Of a stretch of 51,552 nucleotides of DNA, positions 8,726 to 17,851 are shown in pieces. This stretch comes from Oscillospiraceae bacterium (GTDB lineage: Bacteria > Bacillota > Clostridia > Oscillospirales > Oscillospiraceae), in NCBI GenBank assembly GCA_018265835.1, contig JABLYK010000014.1, forward strand, positions 1-51,552. The letters run 5' to 3'. The translations under genes were made by a program, and so were the position numbers. The notes under the pieces were generated by a model. That model worked only from the letters and a program-made list of their open reading frames with translations. It had not been told where the DNA came from and made no database searches. How positions within the stretch are numbered: the stretch's first letter is position 1; each line of letters opens with the position of its first letter.

Positions 8726-9200
8726 GACGCACAAGGCGGGGGCGTTTTCCGTATGTCTCACACGGGCGACCGCAAGGGTCGCCCCTACAGAGAGCGGCTG
8801 TGCTGCGTCCTTCCCCGTAGGGGCGAGGCTTGTCCTCGCCCGCATCGCGCACCGGGACGATGTGGGCATCGTCCCCTACGAAGGTAACGTATCCAATCGC
8901 TCCTCGCATTCCCCAGACGCAAGCTTGACTTGCGGCTGGGAAAGGAAGAACGGGGAAGCGGATGCGGAGACGGCGCGCTTGCGCGGCGGCAGAGCGGAGC
9001 GCGCCCGTTCTGACGCGAAACGCGGTAACACCGCAAAGAAAGCACGTGGGTGCGGAGGAAGAAAGCGCTTGATGCCAGAAACGCGACGCACAGAAATGTG
9101 CATCGCATTTCCGGCGGGCTTATTGCCTACGTTCGAACGCACGTGGGGTGCGATACATGCACTGCACCAGAGCGTCGCACTTCTCAAACACCGTTGGCAC
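8726..9200. other. Gene-free repeat-rich stretch
   Basis: No credible gene. It holds three short palindromes of the type GGGCGACC...GGTCGCCCC (8764-8787), GGGGCGAGG...CCTCGCCC (8817-8842) and GGGACGATG...CATCGTCCCC (8854-8880), then repeat-B copy 2 (8911-9015) and a partial repeat D (about 9016-9050). The remainder up to the VanZ-like gene is unremarkable. Confidence 0.7.
8911..9015 (-). repeat. Repeat B, copy 2
   Basis: On the minus strand: CGTCAGAACGGGCGCGC, long loop, CCCCGTTCTTCCTTTCC, then hairpin 2 CAGCCGCAAG...CTTGCGTCTGG. It is in sense orientation downstream of the minus-strand VanZ-like gene, 186 bases after its stop. Confidence 0.85.
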
Positions 9201-9752
9201 TTAAAAATCCTCCAGCTTCACGACCCGGTGCAAAAGAAGTTCTGCGGCCTTCCAACAAGCAAAGCCAAGGATGCCGCCTATCAGATTTAGAAGAACATCG
9301 TTGACATCCACCGTCCGATTTTGTATCTGTGTCACCAAATTGATCAAAAGCTGTATCAGCTCAATCCCCAGTGAGCAGCCGAGTGCTAACAGCAAGCTCG
9401 GCCCGAAGCGCCGGAACCGTGGGTACGCCGCCGCGCACAAAAATGTCACAGGGGCAAATGATAAAATATTCCCAAGCAATTGATACAAAAAGGTTCCTAT
9501 CTCCATGTGCCGTGCCTGTTCTACAAGTGGGAGAATAGGGATCAACTCCAAGCCTAGCCCACTGTTTGAAAGTGCCCCCCGATCAAACCAAATCGGAAAG
9601 AAAAAATATTTTGCAGCGAACACAACATATATCATCAAAAGGACACTTGCAGCTAGCCGCAGGCCGCGCACACGCTTCCGCAGTGCGCAGATTACGAGCG
9701 GGGATGCCATAAATGCTACCAATAAAATTTCAAGCTGTGCATACACAATCAT
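9201..9752 (-). CDS. VanZ-like family membrane protein
   Basis: 183 residues with about five hydrophobic segments. The pattern LGNILSFAPVTFL followed by SLGIELIQLL and DVNDVLLNLIGGILGF is characteristic of VanZ-like proteins, a family named from teicoplanin resistance but mostly of unknown role. AGGAG lies about 10 bases before the ATG at 9752. A TATACT at 9780-9775 could be its -10 box, but no good -35 is visible. Base composition is clearly lower in GC than the pyr operon next door, so it may be acquired. Confidence 0.8.
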   Translation of the reverse strand: MIVYAQLEILLVAFMASPLVICALRKRVRGLRLAASVLLMIYVVFAAKYFFFPIWFDRGALSNSGLGLELIPILPLVEQARHMEIGTFLYQLLGNILSFAPVTFLCAAAYPRFRRFGPSLLLALGCSLGIELIQLLINLVTQIQNRTVDVNDVLLNLIGGILGFACWKAAELLLHRVVKLEDF

Positions 9753-9877
9753 AAGCAGCTACTCCTATTACTCTAGTATAAAAGCGGACTTTTCTGTAGT
9801 TTATTCCTTATTCAAAATACAGTTAATAAAGGCACTCTGGTTTTATCTATTATCACTTTTCAATGGAAATTAATATA

Positions 9878-10318
9878 TTACTGTGTAAGTGTTCCTGTTG
9901 CTGCATATGTACAAAAATAACCTTGCCCCTTCGCAAGCAGGTAATACTTGTCGCTATCTGACGGTATATTAAACGTTTGACTATGATATGTTCCAGATCC
10001 AGTCGTAGAGGCCGTAAGCGTTCCATGCTTTGTAGAAATTCCAGTCCAATTTTTTCTGTACAAAGTCACAGAATAACTGCCTCCTGAGTAACACCCCGCT
10101 GAATCTGTCAATCTCAGCGTTGCCGTTCCTTTCGACAAAGAATAGTATTTTCCGTTTGCTGATCCGTCAACATATGCGTTCCCGGATGATCCCGTATTAA
10201 AGGAGAATCCAACACTGTAAGTCACTGCATAAGCACACATCCCAAGCAATGTCGCAAAAATTGCAGTTATAAGTAAAATAGATAAAATTCGCTTTTTATT
10301 TTCATATTTTTTGTACAT
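9878..10318 (-). CDS. Small secreted protein of unknown function
   Basis: 146 residues. Lys-rich N-terminus, hydrophobic core ILSILLITAIFATLLGM and a likely signal-peptidase site after CAYA give a mature protein of about 115 residues rich in Ser, Thr, Gly and Tyr, probably beta-sheet. Two Cys remain after cleavage and could form a disulfide. AAAGGAG lies 6 bases before the ATG. The coding sequence is AT-rich compared with everything around it. I recognise no family; possibilities include a cell-surface or antimicrobial-like protein, but nothing seen decides this. Confidence 0.7.
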   Translation of the reverse strand: MYKKYENKKRILSILLITAIFATLLGMCAYAVTYSVGFSFNTGSSGNAYVDGSANGKYYSLSKGTATLRLTDSAGCYSGGSYSVTLYRKNWTGISTKHGTLTASTTGSGTYHSQTFNIPSDSDKYYLLAKGQGYFCTYAATGTLTQ

Positions 10319-10623
10319 AATTTCTCCTTTCTATTTCCTGAAAAGCCCGCTTTTTTTAAATATTTCTTTAAAGTCTAAATTTTAGCATTTCTTTTAATTT
10401 AGGAAAAAAATATTAGAAAAGTATTAATTTTATAGTTTTTTTCTAAATTTTATTCAACTGATGAGATGTGCACTCTTTCAAGGCTTCCTTTTCGTGGGAG
10501 TCATCGGCCACTACGGAGGAGATGTCCGCCCCCGTCGGCTCCCTTTTTTCTTGTGAAAAATCTCCGGCGTTTGGACAGATTTTGCGCGGTTTCTGGACAA
10601 AGAACCAAAAATTCCGAGCGGCA
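10319..10623. other. AT-rich intergenic region with an orphan hairpin
   Basis: The first 140 bases are strongly AT-rich and should hold the minus-strand promoter of the secreted protein, which I cannot place. The second half returns to normal composition and contains a plus-strand terminator-like hairpin (10496-10549). No gene is convincing. Confidence 0.6.
10496..10549 (+). terminator. Terminator-like hairpin upstream of the pyr promoter
   Basis: GGGAGTCATCGG can pair with CCGTCGGCTCCC (12 positions, two mismatches and one G-U), followed at once by TTTTTT. It points along the plus strand but no plus-strand gene precedes it, so it is either the 3' end of a short RNA or an attenuator for an unseen upstream pyr promoter. 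No PyrR-binding consensus was found. Confidence 0.4.
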
Positions 10624-10652
10624 TTGACTTTGCCCTTCGCCGTTGCTAAAAT
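10624..10652 (+). promoter_or_regulatory. pyr operon promoter
   Basis: TTGACT (10624-10629), 17-base spacer, TAAAAT (10647-10652). Predicted transcript start near 10659 leaves a leader of only about 28 bases before pyrC, too short for a classic PyrR attenuator. Confidence 0.75.
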
Positions 10653-10686
10653 ATGCGTAATGCTTGCCGGGAGGAGGTCGATTCTG

Positions 10687-11952
10687 TTGGATATGCTCAT
10701 CAAGGGCTGCCGTATTTTCTCCGACGGGCGTTTTGTTTTTTCGGACATGGAAGTACGCGGCGGAAGTGTTTTCCGCATTGGCCCCAATCTTTCCGCAAAA
10801 CAGGGCGTACCTGTTTTTGACTTTCAGAATTGTTTGTTATTACCCGGTCTTGTTGATGTGCATGTGCATCTTCGGGATCCGGGCTTTTCTTTTAAAGAAA
10901 CGATGCGCACCGGCACGCTCGCCGCTGCGCGCGGCGGGTACACGGCGGTGTGCGCGATGCCGAATGTGTCGCCCGCGCCGGACTGCGCCGAGGCGCTCGC
11001 TGTGCAGCTGCAGCGCATCCGGGAAGACGCGGTTGTGCGCGTGTATCCCTACGGGGCGATCACCGTCGGCGAGCGGGGCGAGACGCTGTCCGATCTGGAA
11101 GCGCTCGCGCCGGACTGCGTCGCGTTTTCGGACGACGGGCGCGGCGTGCAGTCGGACGAACGGATGCACAGCGCAATGCTGCGCGCAAAGGCGCTCGGAA
11201 AGATCATCGCCGCCCACTGCGAGGACAACAGCCTGCTGCGCGGCGGATACATTCACGACGGCGCGTATGCCCGCGCCCACGGGCACCGGGGCATCTGCTC
11301 GGAGTCCGAGTGGCGGCAGGTCGAACGCGACCTCACACTCGCACGGGAGACGGGCTGCGCCTACCACGTGTGCCACGTGTCCACGAAGGAGAGCGTCGCG
11401 CTCATCCGCGCGGCCAAGGCCGGGGGCGTAGACGTGACGTGCGAGACCGCGCCGCACTATCTGCTGCTGTGCGAGGACGATTTGCAGGAGGACGGGCGGT
11501 TCAAGATGAACCCGCCGCTGCGCACAAGCGCGGATCAGGCCGCGCTGATCGCGGGGCTGCTGGACGGGACGATCGACATGATCGCCACCGACCACGCGCC
11601 GCACACGCGCGAGGAAAAATCGCGCGGGCTGGCTGGCAGCGCCATGGGCGTTGTGGGGCTGGAGACCGCGCTCGCCGTGCTGCACACGGGTCTGGTGCGC
11701 ACGGGCGTACTCCCGATGGAAACGCTCATCGAGCGGATGAGCACCATTCCCGCGCGGCGCTTCGGCCTGCCGTGCGGCATCGCAGCGGGCGCACCGGCGG
11801 ACTTCGCCGTGTTCGACCCGGAAACACGCTGGACCATTGACCCGGAAGCCTTCGCCTCCCTTGGCAGGGCAACGCCCTTCGCCGGGCGCGAAGTGACCGG
11901 GCAGATACAAATGACCGTTTGCGGAGGAGAGATCGTATGGAAAGCGAAATGA
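10687..11952 (+). CDS. pyrC: Dihydroorotase
   Basis: 421 residues. Zinc amidohydrolase that closes carbamoyl aspartate to dihydroorotate, step 3 of UMP synthesis. Seen: metal ligands in DVHVHLRDPG (His59, His61), AAHCED, and the third metal region ATDHAPHT. Start: GGAGGAGGT (10670-10678) is 8 bases before TTG 10687 but 14 before the first ATG (10693), so a TTG start is preferred. First gene of a nine-gene operon; its last 16 bases overlap carA. Confidence 0.93.
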   Translation: MDMLIKGCRIFSDGRFVFSDMEVRGGSVFRIGPNLSAKQGVPVFDFQNCLLLPGLVDVHVHLRDPGFSFKETMRTGTLAAARGGYTAVCAMPNVSPAPDCAEALAVQLQRIREDAVVRVYPYGAITVGERGETLSDLEALAPDCVAFSDDGRGVQSDERMHSAMLRAKALGKIIAAHCEDNSLLRGGYIHDGAYARAHGHRGICSESEWRQVERDLTLARETGCAYHVCHVSTKESVALIRAAKAGGVDVTCETAPHYLLLCEDDLQEDGRFKMNPPLRTSADQAALIAGLLDGTIDMIATDHAPHTREEKSRGLAGSAMGVVGLETALAVLHTGLVRTGVLPMETLIERMSTIPARRFGLPCGIAAGAPADFAVFDPETRWTIDPEAFASLGRATPFAGREVTGQIQMTVCGGEIVWKAK

Positions 11953-13028
11953 GAAAGATCGTGCTGGAAAACGGCAGCGAATACTGCGGCACGGGCTTCG
12001 GCGACCCGGGCGAGCGCGTGTGCGAGCTGGTGTTCAACACGTCCATGGTCGGGTATCAGGAGATCGTGTCCGACCCGTCGTACACGGGGCAGGCCGTGGT
12101 GATGACCTATCCCATCATCGGCAACTATGGCATCACGGACGAGGACTTCGAGACGAAAACGCCCACCATCGGCGCGCTGATCGTGCGCGAATATAACGAC
12201 AACCCCTCGAACTTCCGCTATACCAAGACGCTCTCGGAGCTGATGTGCGAGTATGCCATTCCCGGCGTTGCGGGCGTGGACACGCGCAAGCTCACGCGCG
12301 AGATCCGCGCACTCGGCAGCCAGAAGGCGCTCATCACGGACGCCTCCACGCCGCGTGAGGAGGCCGTGCGCCGCCTGGCAGAGACGGAGCTGCCGCGCGA
12401 TCTGGTGCGGCGGGTGAGCTGCAAAAAGCGCTGGTACTCCCGCACCTCGAACCACAAATACAACGTCGTCGCCGTGGACTGCGGCATCAAGCTGAACATC
12501 GTGCGCTCGCTGAACGCGCGCGGCTGCAACGTGACCGTCGTGCCCTACGACACACCGGCGGAGGCCATCGACTTTATGAAGCCGGACGGCGTGTTTCTCT
12601 CCAACGGCCCCGGCGACCCGCAGGACGTGCCGGAGGTCGCGGAGACCGTGCGGAAGCTGCGCGGCAAATATCCCATCTTCGGCATCTGCCTCGGCCATCA
12701 GGTGATCTCCCTCGCCTACGGCGCCGAGACCTACAAGCTCAAGTTCGGCCACCGCGGCGGCAACCACCCGGTGCGCGCCCTTGCGACCGGCAAGATCGAG
12801 ATCACGAGCCAGAACCACAGCTACGCCGTGGACGCCGCGTCGCTGGAACACACCGACCTTGTGCCGACGCACATCAACCTGCTCGACGGCACGATCGAGG
12901 GCGTGGCCTGTGCGCGCGACCGCATCTTCTCCGTGCAGTATCATCCGGAGAGCGCGCCCGGCCCGCAGGACAGCGGGTATCTGTTCGACCAATTCATCGC
13001 CATGCTGGGGGGTGCCGACCATGCCTAA
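11937..13028 (+). CDS. carA: Carbamoyl phosphate synthase, small (glutaminase) subunit
   Basis: 363 residues. Releases ammonia from glutamine for the CarB synthetase. The class I amidotransferase nucleophile is Cys251 in GICLGHQ, and the His-Glu pair is in QYHPES; the N-terminal CPSase domain has NTSMVGYQEI and YPIIGNYG. Start 11937 is supported by GGAGGAGA 6 bases upstream and lies inside the end of pyrC. Its stop overlaps the carB start by 8 bases, so synthesis of both subunits is coupled. Confidence 0.95.
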   Translation: MESEMRKIVLENGSEYCGTGFGDPGERVCELVFNTSMVGYQEIVSDPSYTGQAVVMTYPIIGNYGITDEDFETKTPTIGALIVREYNDNPSNFRYTKTLSELMCEYAIPGVAGVDTRKLTREIRALGSQKALITDASTPREEAVRRLAETELPRDLVRRVSCKKRWYSRTSNHKYNVVAVDCGIKLNIVRSLNARGCNVTVVPYDTPAEAIDFMKPDGVFLSNGPGDPQDVPEVAETVRKLRGKYPIFGICLGHQVISLAYGAETYKLKFGHRGGNHPVRALATGKIEITSQNHSYAVDAASLEHTDLVPTHINLLDGTIEGVACARDRIFSVQYHPESAPGPQDSGYLFDQFIAMLGGADHA

Positions 13029-15681
13029 GAGAACCGACATTCAAAAAATTCTGGTCATCGGCTCCGGCCCGATCGTCATCGGGCAGGCCGCCGAGTTCGA
13101 CTACGCGGGCACGCAGGCGTGCCTTGCCCTGCGCGAGGAGGGCTACGAGGTCGTGCTGGCCAACTCCAACCCCGCAACCATTATGACCGACACCGCCATT
13201 GCCGACAAGGTGTACATGGAGCCGCTCACGCCCGAATACGTGGCGCGCATCATCCGCTACGAGCGCCCGGACGCGATCGTGCCCGGCATCGGCGGGCAGA
13301 CGGGGCTGAATCTCGTGATGCAGCTCGAGGAACAAGGCGTGCTGCACGAGTGTCAGGTTGAGGTGCTCGGCACGCGGTGCGAGAGCATTGCGCGCGCGGA
13401 GGACCGCGAAAAATTCAAGGAGCTGTGCGAGTCGCTGGGCGAGCCGGTGCTCCCATCCGAAACGGCGCACACGCTCGACGAGTGCCGCAAGGCGGCGCTC
13501 GACATCGGCTACCCCGTGGTGCTGCGCCCGGCGTTCACGCTCGGCGGCACGGGCGGCGGCTTTGCCGACAACGAAGAGGAGCTGCTCGAAATCGCCAAGA
13601 ACGCCCTCTCCCTCTCCCCGGTGCATCAGGTGCTGGTGGAAAAGAGCATCAAGGGCTACAAGGAGATCGAATACGAGGTGATGCGCGACGCGAACGACAC
13701 CGCCATCACCGTCTGCAACATGGAAAACATCGACCCCGTGGGCATCCACACGGGCGACTCCATCGTCGTCGCGCCGAGCCAGACGCTCACGAACCGCGAA
13801 TACCACATGCTGCGAGACAGCGCCCTGCGCCTGATCCGCGCGCTGGAGGTGGAGGGCGGCTGCAACGTGCAGTTCGCGCTCGACCCGGAGAGCTTCCGCT
13901 ACTACCTCATCGAGGTGAACCCGCGCGTGTCGCGCTCGTCCGCGCTCGCGTCCAAGGCCAGCGGCTACCCCATCGCCCGCGTTTCGGCCAAGATCGCCGT
14001 CGGCATGACGCTCGATGAGATTCAGATCGCAAACACCCCCGCCTCCTTCGAGCCGACGCTCGACTACGTTGTGACCAAGATGCCGCGCTTCCCGTTCGAC
14101 AAGTTTGCGGGCGCATCCAACCAGCTCGGCACGCAGATGAAGGCCACGGGCGAGGTGATGGCCGTCGGCCGCACGATCGAGGAGAGCCTGCTGAAGGCCA
14201 TCCGCTCGCTGGAGATCGGCGTGCACCACGTGTACATGCCGAAGTTCCACCACATGCCGGTGGACGAGCTGCTGGAATACATCAAGCTCGGCACGGACGA
14301 CCGGCTCTTCGCCATCGCGCAGCTCATGTGGCTGGGCGTGGACTACAACCGCATCTGCAACATCACGGGCATCGACATGCTGTTTCTCGATAAGATCCAC
14401 AACATTGTGGCGCTGGAGCGCGAGATCAAGGACGATCCCGGCAATCCGGAATATCTCCGCCGCGCCAAGCGCATGGGCTTTTCCGACCGGCATCTGGCGC
14501 ACCTGTGGAAGTGCCCGGTGCAGGAGATCTGCGCGCTGCGCCGCCGGCTCGGCATCACGCCGGTGTACAAGATGATCGACACCTGCGCGAGCGAGTTTGA
14601 AAGCTACATCCCCTACTTCTACTCCACCTACGAGGAGGAAAACGAATCCGTTGTCTCCGACCGGGAGAAAATTCTCGTGCTCGGCGCGGGGCCGATCCGC
14701 ATCGGGCAGGGCGTGGAGTTCGACTACTCCACCGTCCACGCGGTGAAAACCATCCGCGAGGCGGGGTACGAGGCCATCATCATCAACAACAACCCTGAAA
14801 CCGTCTCCACGGACTACACGTGCAGCGACAAGCTCTATTTCGAGCCGCTCACCGTGGAGGACGTGATGAACGTCATTGATCTGGAGCATCCCATCGGCGT
14901 GATCGCCACGCTCGGCGGACAGACGGCGATCAATCTGGTAGAACCCCTGATGGAGCGCGGCGTGCAGCTCATCGGCACGGGGCCGGACGCCATCGAGCGC
15001 GCGGAAAACCGCGACTGCTTTGAAAAGCTGCTGCTGGAGCTGAACATCCCGCAGCCGAACGGCCAGGCCGTCACGAGCGTGGAGGCCGGCGTGAAGGCCG
15101 CGGCCGAGATCGGCTATCCCGTGCTCGTCCGGCCGAGCTATGTGCTCGGCGGCCGCGCAATGCAGATCGTCGCGGAGGAGGCCTCGCTGCGCTACTACCT
15201 GGAAAACGCCGTGCGCATCGACGAAAAGCAGCCGGTGCTCGTGGATAAATACATCATTGGCCGCGAGTGCGAGGTGGACGCCGTGTGCGACGGGGAGAAC
15301 GTGTTCGTCCCCGGCATCATGGAGCACGTGGAGCGCACGGGCGTGCACTCCGGCGACAGCATCAGCGTCTACCCCGCCGTGAGCCTGTCCGACCGCGTGA
15401 AGGAGACGATTCTCGACTACACGCGCAGGCTCGGCCTCGGCATCGGCATCGTGGGCCTGTACAACATCCAGTTCATCGTGGACCGGAGCGACAATGTGTA
15501 CATCATCGAGGTGAACCCGCGCTCGTCGCGCACCGTGCCGTTCATCTCCAAGGCCACGGGCTACAGCCTTGCCGACATCGGCACGCTCGTCATGCTCGGA
15601 AAGAGCCTGCGCGCGCAGGGCATCGACGTGCTCTGCCCGCCGAACCGCGACCGCTACTACGTGAAGGTGCCCGCCTTCTAG
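13021..15681 (+). CDS. carB: Carbamoyl phosphate synthase large subunit, cut by an amber stop
   Basis: 886 codons up to TAG at 15679-15681. Full CarB is about 1,060 residues, and the same frame continues with normal CarB sequence to 16200. Present: both ATP-grasp halves (SGPIVIGQAAEFDYAGTQA near the N-terminus and GAGPIRIGQGVEFDYSTVHA in the second half) and the oligomerisation region. Missing from this piece: the C-terminal MGS-like domain that senses UMP/ornithine-type effectors in this family. The stop replaces a position that is usually Ser in (V/A)FSF, consistent with one TCG to TAG change. Whether the truncated enzyme works is unknown; E. coli CarB lacking regulatory residues can keep activity (family knowledge). 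Confidence 0.9.
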   Translation: MPKRTDIQKILVIGSGPIVIGQAAEFDYAGTQACLALREEGYEVVLANSNPATIMTDTAIADKVYMEPLTPEYVARIIRYERPDAIVPGIGGQTGLNLVMQLEEQGVLHECQVEVLGTRCESIARAEDREKFKELCESLGEPVLPSETAHTLDECRKAALDIGYPVVLRPAFTLGGTGGGFADNEEELLEIAKNALSLSPVHQVLVEKSIKGYKEIEYEVMRDANDTAITVCNMENIDPVGIHTGDSIVVAPSQTLTNREYHMLRDSALRLIRALEVEGGCNVQFALDPESFRYYLIEVNPRVSRSSALASKASGYPIARVSAKIAVGMTLDEIQIANTPASFEPTLDYVVTKMPRFPFDKFAGASNQLGTQMKATGEVMAVGRTIEESLLKAIRSLEIGVHHVYMPKFHHMPVDELLEYIKLGTDDRLFAIAQLMWLGVDYNRICNITGIDMLFLDKIHNIVALEREIKDDPGNPEYLRRAKRMGFSDRHLAHLWKCPVQEICALRRRLGITPVYKMIDTCASEFESYIPYFYSTYEEENESVVSDREKILVLGAGPIRIGQGVEFDYSTVHAVKTIREAGYEAIIINNNPETVSTDYTCSDKLYFEPLTVEDVMNVIDLEHPIGVIATLGGQTAINLVEPLMERGVQLIGTGPDAIERAENRDCFEKLLLELNIPQPNGQAVTSVEAGVKAAAEIGYPVLVRPSYVLGGRAMQIVAEEASLRYYLENAVRIDEKQPVLVDKYIIGRECEVDAVCDGENVFVPGIMEHVERTGVHSGDSISVYPAVSLSDRVKETILDYTRRLGLGIGIVGLYNIQFIVDRSDNVYIIEVNPRSSRTVPFISKATGYSLADIGTLVMLGKSLRAQGIDVLCPPNRDRYYVKVPAF

Positions 15682-16200
15682 TTCTCGAAAATTTCCGGGC
15701 TGGATGCCTACCTCTCCCCCGAAATGAAGTCCACCGGCGAGGCCATCGGCTACGACCGGGCGCTCAACCGCGCGCTGTACAAGGCGCTGCAGGCCTCGGG
15801 CATGAACGTCACGAACGCCGGCACCGTGTTCGTCACGATCGCGGACTGCGACAAGGAGGAGGCCCTGCCGCTCATCCGCCGGTTCTACGATCTCGGCTTC
15901 AACATTGAGGCCACGGAGGGCACGGCGCGCTTCCTGCGCGGGCACGGCATCCGCACCCGCATCAAGAAGAAGCTCAGCGAGGGCAGCGAGGAAATTCTCG
16001 ACTCCATCCGCCGCGGCTATGTGAGCTACGTCATCAACACGCGCGACATCAGCTCCATGTCCTCCCACACGGACGGATACGAGATTCGCCGCTGCGCCGT
16101 GGAAAACAACGTGACCATCTTCACCGCGCTCGACACCGTGCGCGTGCTGCTGGACGTGCTGGAGGAAATCACGATCTCGATCTCCACGATCGACGGGTGA
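15682..16200 (+). pseudogene. carB: Detached 3' part of carB: MGS-like allosteric domain
   Basis: 172 codons in the same frame directly after the amber codon: FSKISGLDAYLSPEMKSTGE and then the MGS-like fold (NAGTVFVTIADCDKE, VSYVINTR). An internal ATG at 15724 has no ribosome site in front of it, so independent translation is unlikely unless ribosomes read through the TAG or re-initiate. The sequence shows no other decay, suggesting a very recent mutation or a base-call/assembly error. Confidence 0.8.
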
Positions 16201-16208
16201 GGGGCGCA

Positions 16209-16940
16209 ATGAAGCAGGGAATTTTTGAAATCATCTCAAATGAAACGCTGCTGCCCATCCTGCACCGGCTGCGCCTGCGCGGGGACTGCTCCGCCGTGGA
16301 AAGACCGGGGCAGTTTGTGGACGTGCAGCTGGACGGGCTGTTTCTCCGCCGCCCGTTTTCCGTGTGCGACGTGCAGGGCGATACCCTCACCGTCGTAATC
16401 AAGCGCGCAGGGCGCGGGACAGAACGCCTCTGCGCCATGCAGCCGGGCAGCACGCTCGACCTGCTCACAGGGCTGGGCAACGGCTTTGACCTCTCCTGCG
16501 CGGGAGAGCGTCCGCTGCTGCTCGGCGGCGGCAGCGGGGTTCCGGCGCTGTACTGGAGCTGCAAGACGCTGCTTGCGGCAGGCAAACAGCCTGTTGCCGC
16601 GCTCGGCTTCCGCACCGCGCGGGAGGCGTTTTATCTCGACGAATTCCAAAAACTCGGCGCGGAGCTGCTCGTGCTCACGGAGGACGGCAGTCTGGGTACG
16701 CGCGGGCTTGCGCCGGACGCGCTGAACATGGTGGATTTCACCTATCTCTACGCCTGCGGGCCGCTGCCGATGCTCGCAGAGCTGGACCGGCGCTGCAAAA
16801 CGGACGCACAGTTTTCGCTCGAAGCGCGCATGGGCTGCGGCTTCGGCGCATGCATGGGCTGCACGGTTGAGACTGTGCAGGGGCCAAAGCGCGTCTGCCG
16901 GGACGGGCCGGTCTTTCACCGTGGGGAGGTGGTCTGGTGA
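16209..16940 (+). CDS. pyrK: Dihydroorotate dehydrogenase B, electron-transfer subunit
   Basis: 243 residues. Passes electrons from the PyrD FMN to NAD+ through FAD and a [2Fe-2S] cluster. Seen: FAD-binding RRPFSVCDV, the NAD-region GGGSGVPALY and the C-terminal cluster GCGFGACMGC with a fourth Cys in VCRDGPVF. ATG 16209 follows GAGGGG; an in-frame GTG at 16197 is an alternative. Eight bases after the carB stop; stop overlaps pyrD by four bases. Confidence 0.93.
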   Translation: MKQGIFEIISNETLLPILHRLRLRGDCSAVERPGQFVDVQLDGLFLRRPFSVCDVQGDTLTVVIKRAGRGTERLCAMQPGSTLDLLTGLGNGFDLSCAGERPLLLGGGSGVPALYWSCKTLLAAGKQPVAALGFRTAREAFYLDEFQKLGAELLVLTEDGSLGTRGLAPDALNMVDFTYLYACGPLPMLAELDRRCKTDAQFSLEARMGCGFGACMGCTVETVQGPKRVCRDGPVFHRGEVVW

Positions 16941-17851
16941 ATACGATTGTAAACCTTTGCGGCATTGACCTGGACAATCCCATCATCCCGGCCTCCGGCA
17001 CCTTCGGCTACGGCCATGAGTTTGCCGAACTCTACGACATCAACTGCCTTGGCAGCTTTTCCTGCAAGGGCACGACCGAAGCGCCCCGCTTCGGAAACCC
17101 CGCCCCGCGCATCGCGGAGGGCTACGCCGGGATGCTCAACGCCGTCGGCCTGCAGAATCCGGGCATTGACGCGGTGATTGCCGACGAGCTGCCGAAGCTT
17201 TCGGCGGTCTTCCACAAGCCCATCGTGGCGAACGTCTGCGGCTTTTCCGTGGACGAGTACGTCCGCGTGGCGCAGAAATTCGCCGCGTGCGCGCAGGTCG
17301 GCTGGCTGGAGGTGAACATCAGCTGCCCGAACGTGCACGGCGGCGGCATGGGCTTCGGCACATCGCCGGAGAGCGCCGCCGCGGTGACAAAAGCGGTCAA
17401 GGCGGCGGTGACGAAGCCCGTCATCGTAAAGCTCACGCCGAACGTCACGGACATCGCCGCCATCGCCCGCGCGTGCGAGGACGCGGGCGCGGACGGGCTG
17501 TCGCTCATCAACACGCTGCTCGCCATGCGCATCGACCCCGCAACGCGCCGCCCCGTGCTGCGAAATATCACAGGCGGGCTTTCCGGCAGCGCGGTGTTCC
17601 CCGTCGCGCTGCGGATGGTCTGGCAGGTATACGAGGCGGTGTCCATCCCCATCATCGGGATGGGCGGCGTGTCGAGCGCGGAGGACGCCATAGAAATGCT
17701 GCTCGCCGGGGCGACCGCCGTCGGCGTGGGCGCGGCCAATCTCCGCAACCCCTTCGCCGCGCGCGACATCATCGCCGCGCTGCCGGACGCCATGGCGCGG
17801 TACGGCATCCAAACTCTATCTGAACTCACAGGAGGCGCACACCATGGGTAA
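16937..17851 (+). CDS. pyrD: Dihydroorotate dehydrogenase B, catalytic subunit
   Basis: 304 residues. FMN enzyme oxidising dihydroorotate to orotate, class 1B because it is paired with PyrK. Catalytic Cys130 lies in EVNISCPNVHGGG; FMN contacts are in LINTLLAMRID and IGMGGVSSAEDA. GTG start at 16937 overlaps the pyrK stop (GTGA), a clear case of coupling; GGGGAGG sits just upstream. Confidence 0.95.
   Translation: MNTIVNLCGIDLDNPIIPASGTFGYGHEFAELYDINCLGSFSCKGTTEAPRFGNPAPRIAEGYAGMLNAVGLQNPGIDAVIADELPKLSAVFHKPIVANVCGFSVDEYVRVAQKFAACAQVGWLEVNISCPNVHGGGMGFGTSPESAAAVTKAVKAAVTKPVIVKLTPNVTDIAAIARACEDAGADGLSLINTLLAMRIDPATRRPVLRNITGGLSGSAVFPVALRMVWQVYEAVSIPIIGMGGVSSAEDAIEMLLAGATAVGVGAANLRNPFAARDIIAALPDAMARYGIQTLSELTGGAHHG

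Noticed and set aside
8618..9200. CRISPR array in the repeat-rich stretch
   Set aside because: Repeats are diverse palindromes without regular spacing or unique equal-length spacers, and no cas gene is present in the window.
10458..10465. CTGATGAG resembling a hammerhead ribozyme core
   Set aside because: The required GAAA side of the core and the three stems are not found around it.
10443..10787. 114-codon minus-strand frame over the pyr promoter and pyrC start
   Set aside because: No ribosome site, overlaps a strong promoter and the pyrC start, no recognisable sequence.
15679..15681. TAG as a reassigned sense codon in this organism
   Set aside because: TAG ends the ABC-2 permease gene (47222-47224) at a natural C-terminus and also the 25-residue peptide, so TAG works as a normal stop here.
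12994..16209. Very long minus-strand open frame (over 1,000 codons) opposite carB
   Set aside because: It is the antisense shadow of carB in GC-rich DNA: no ribosome site, His/Arg/Ala/Asp-rich low-information protein, and carB on the other strand has full family motifs.
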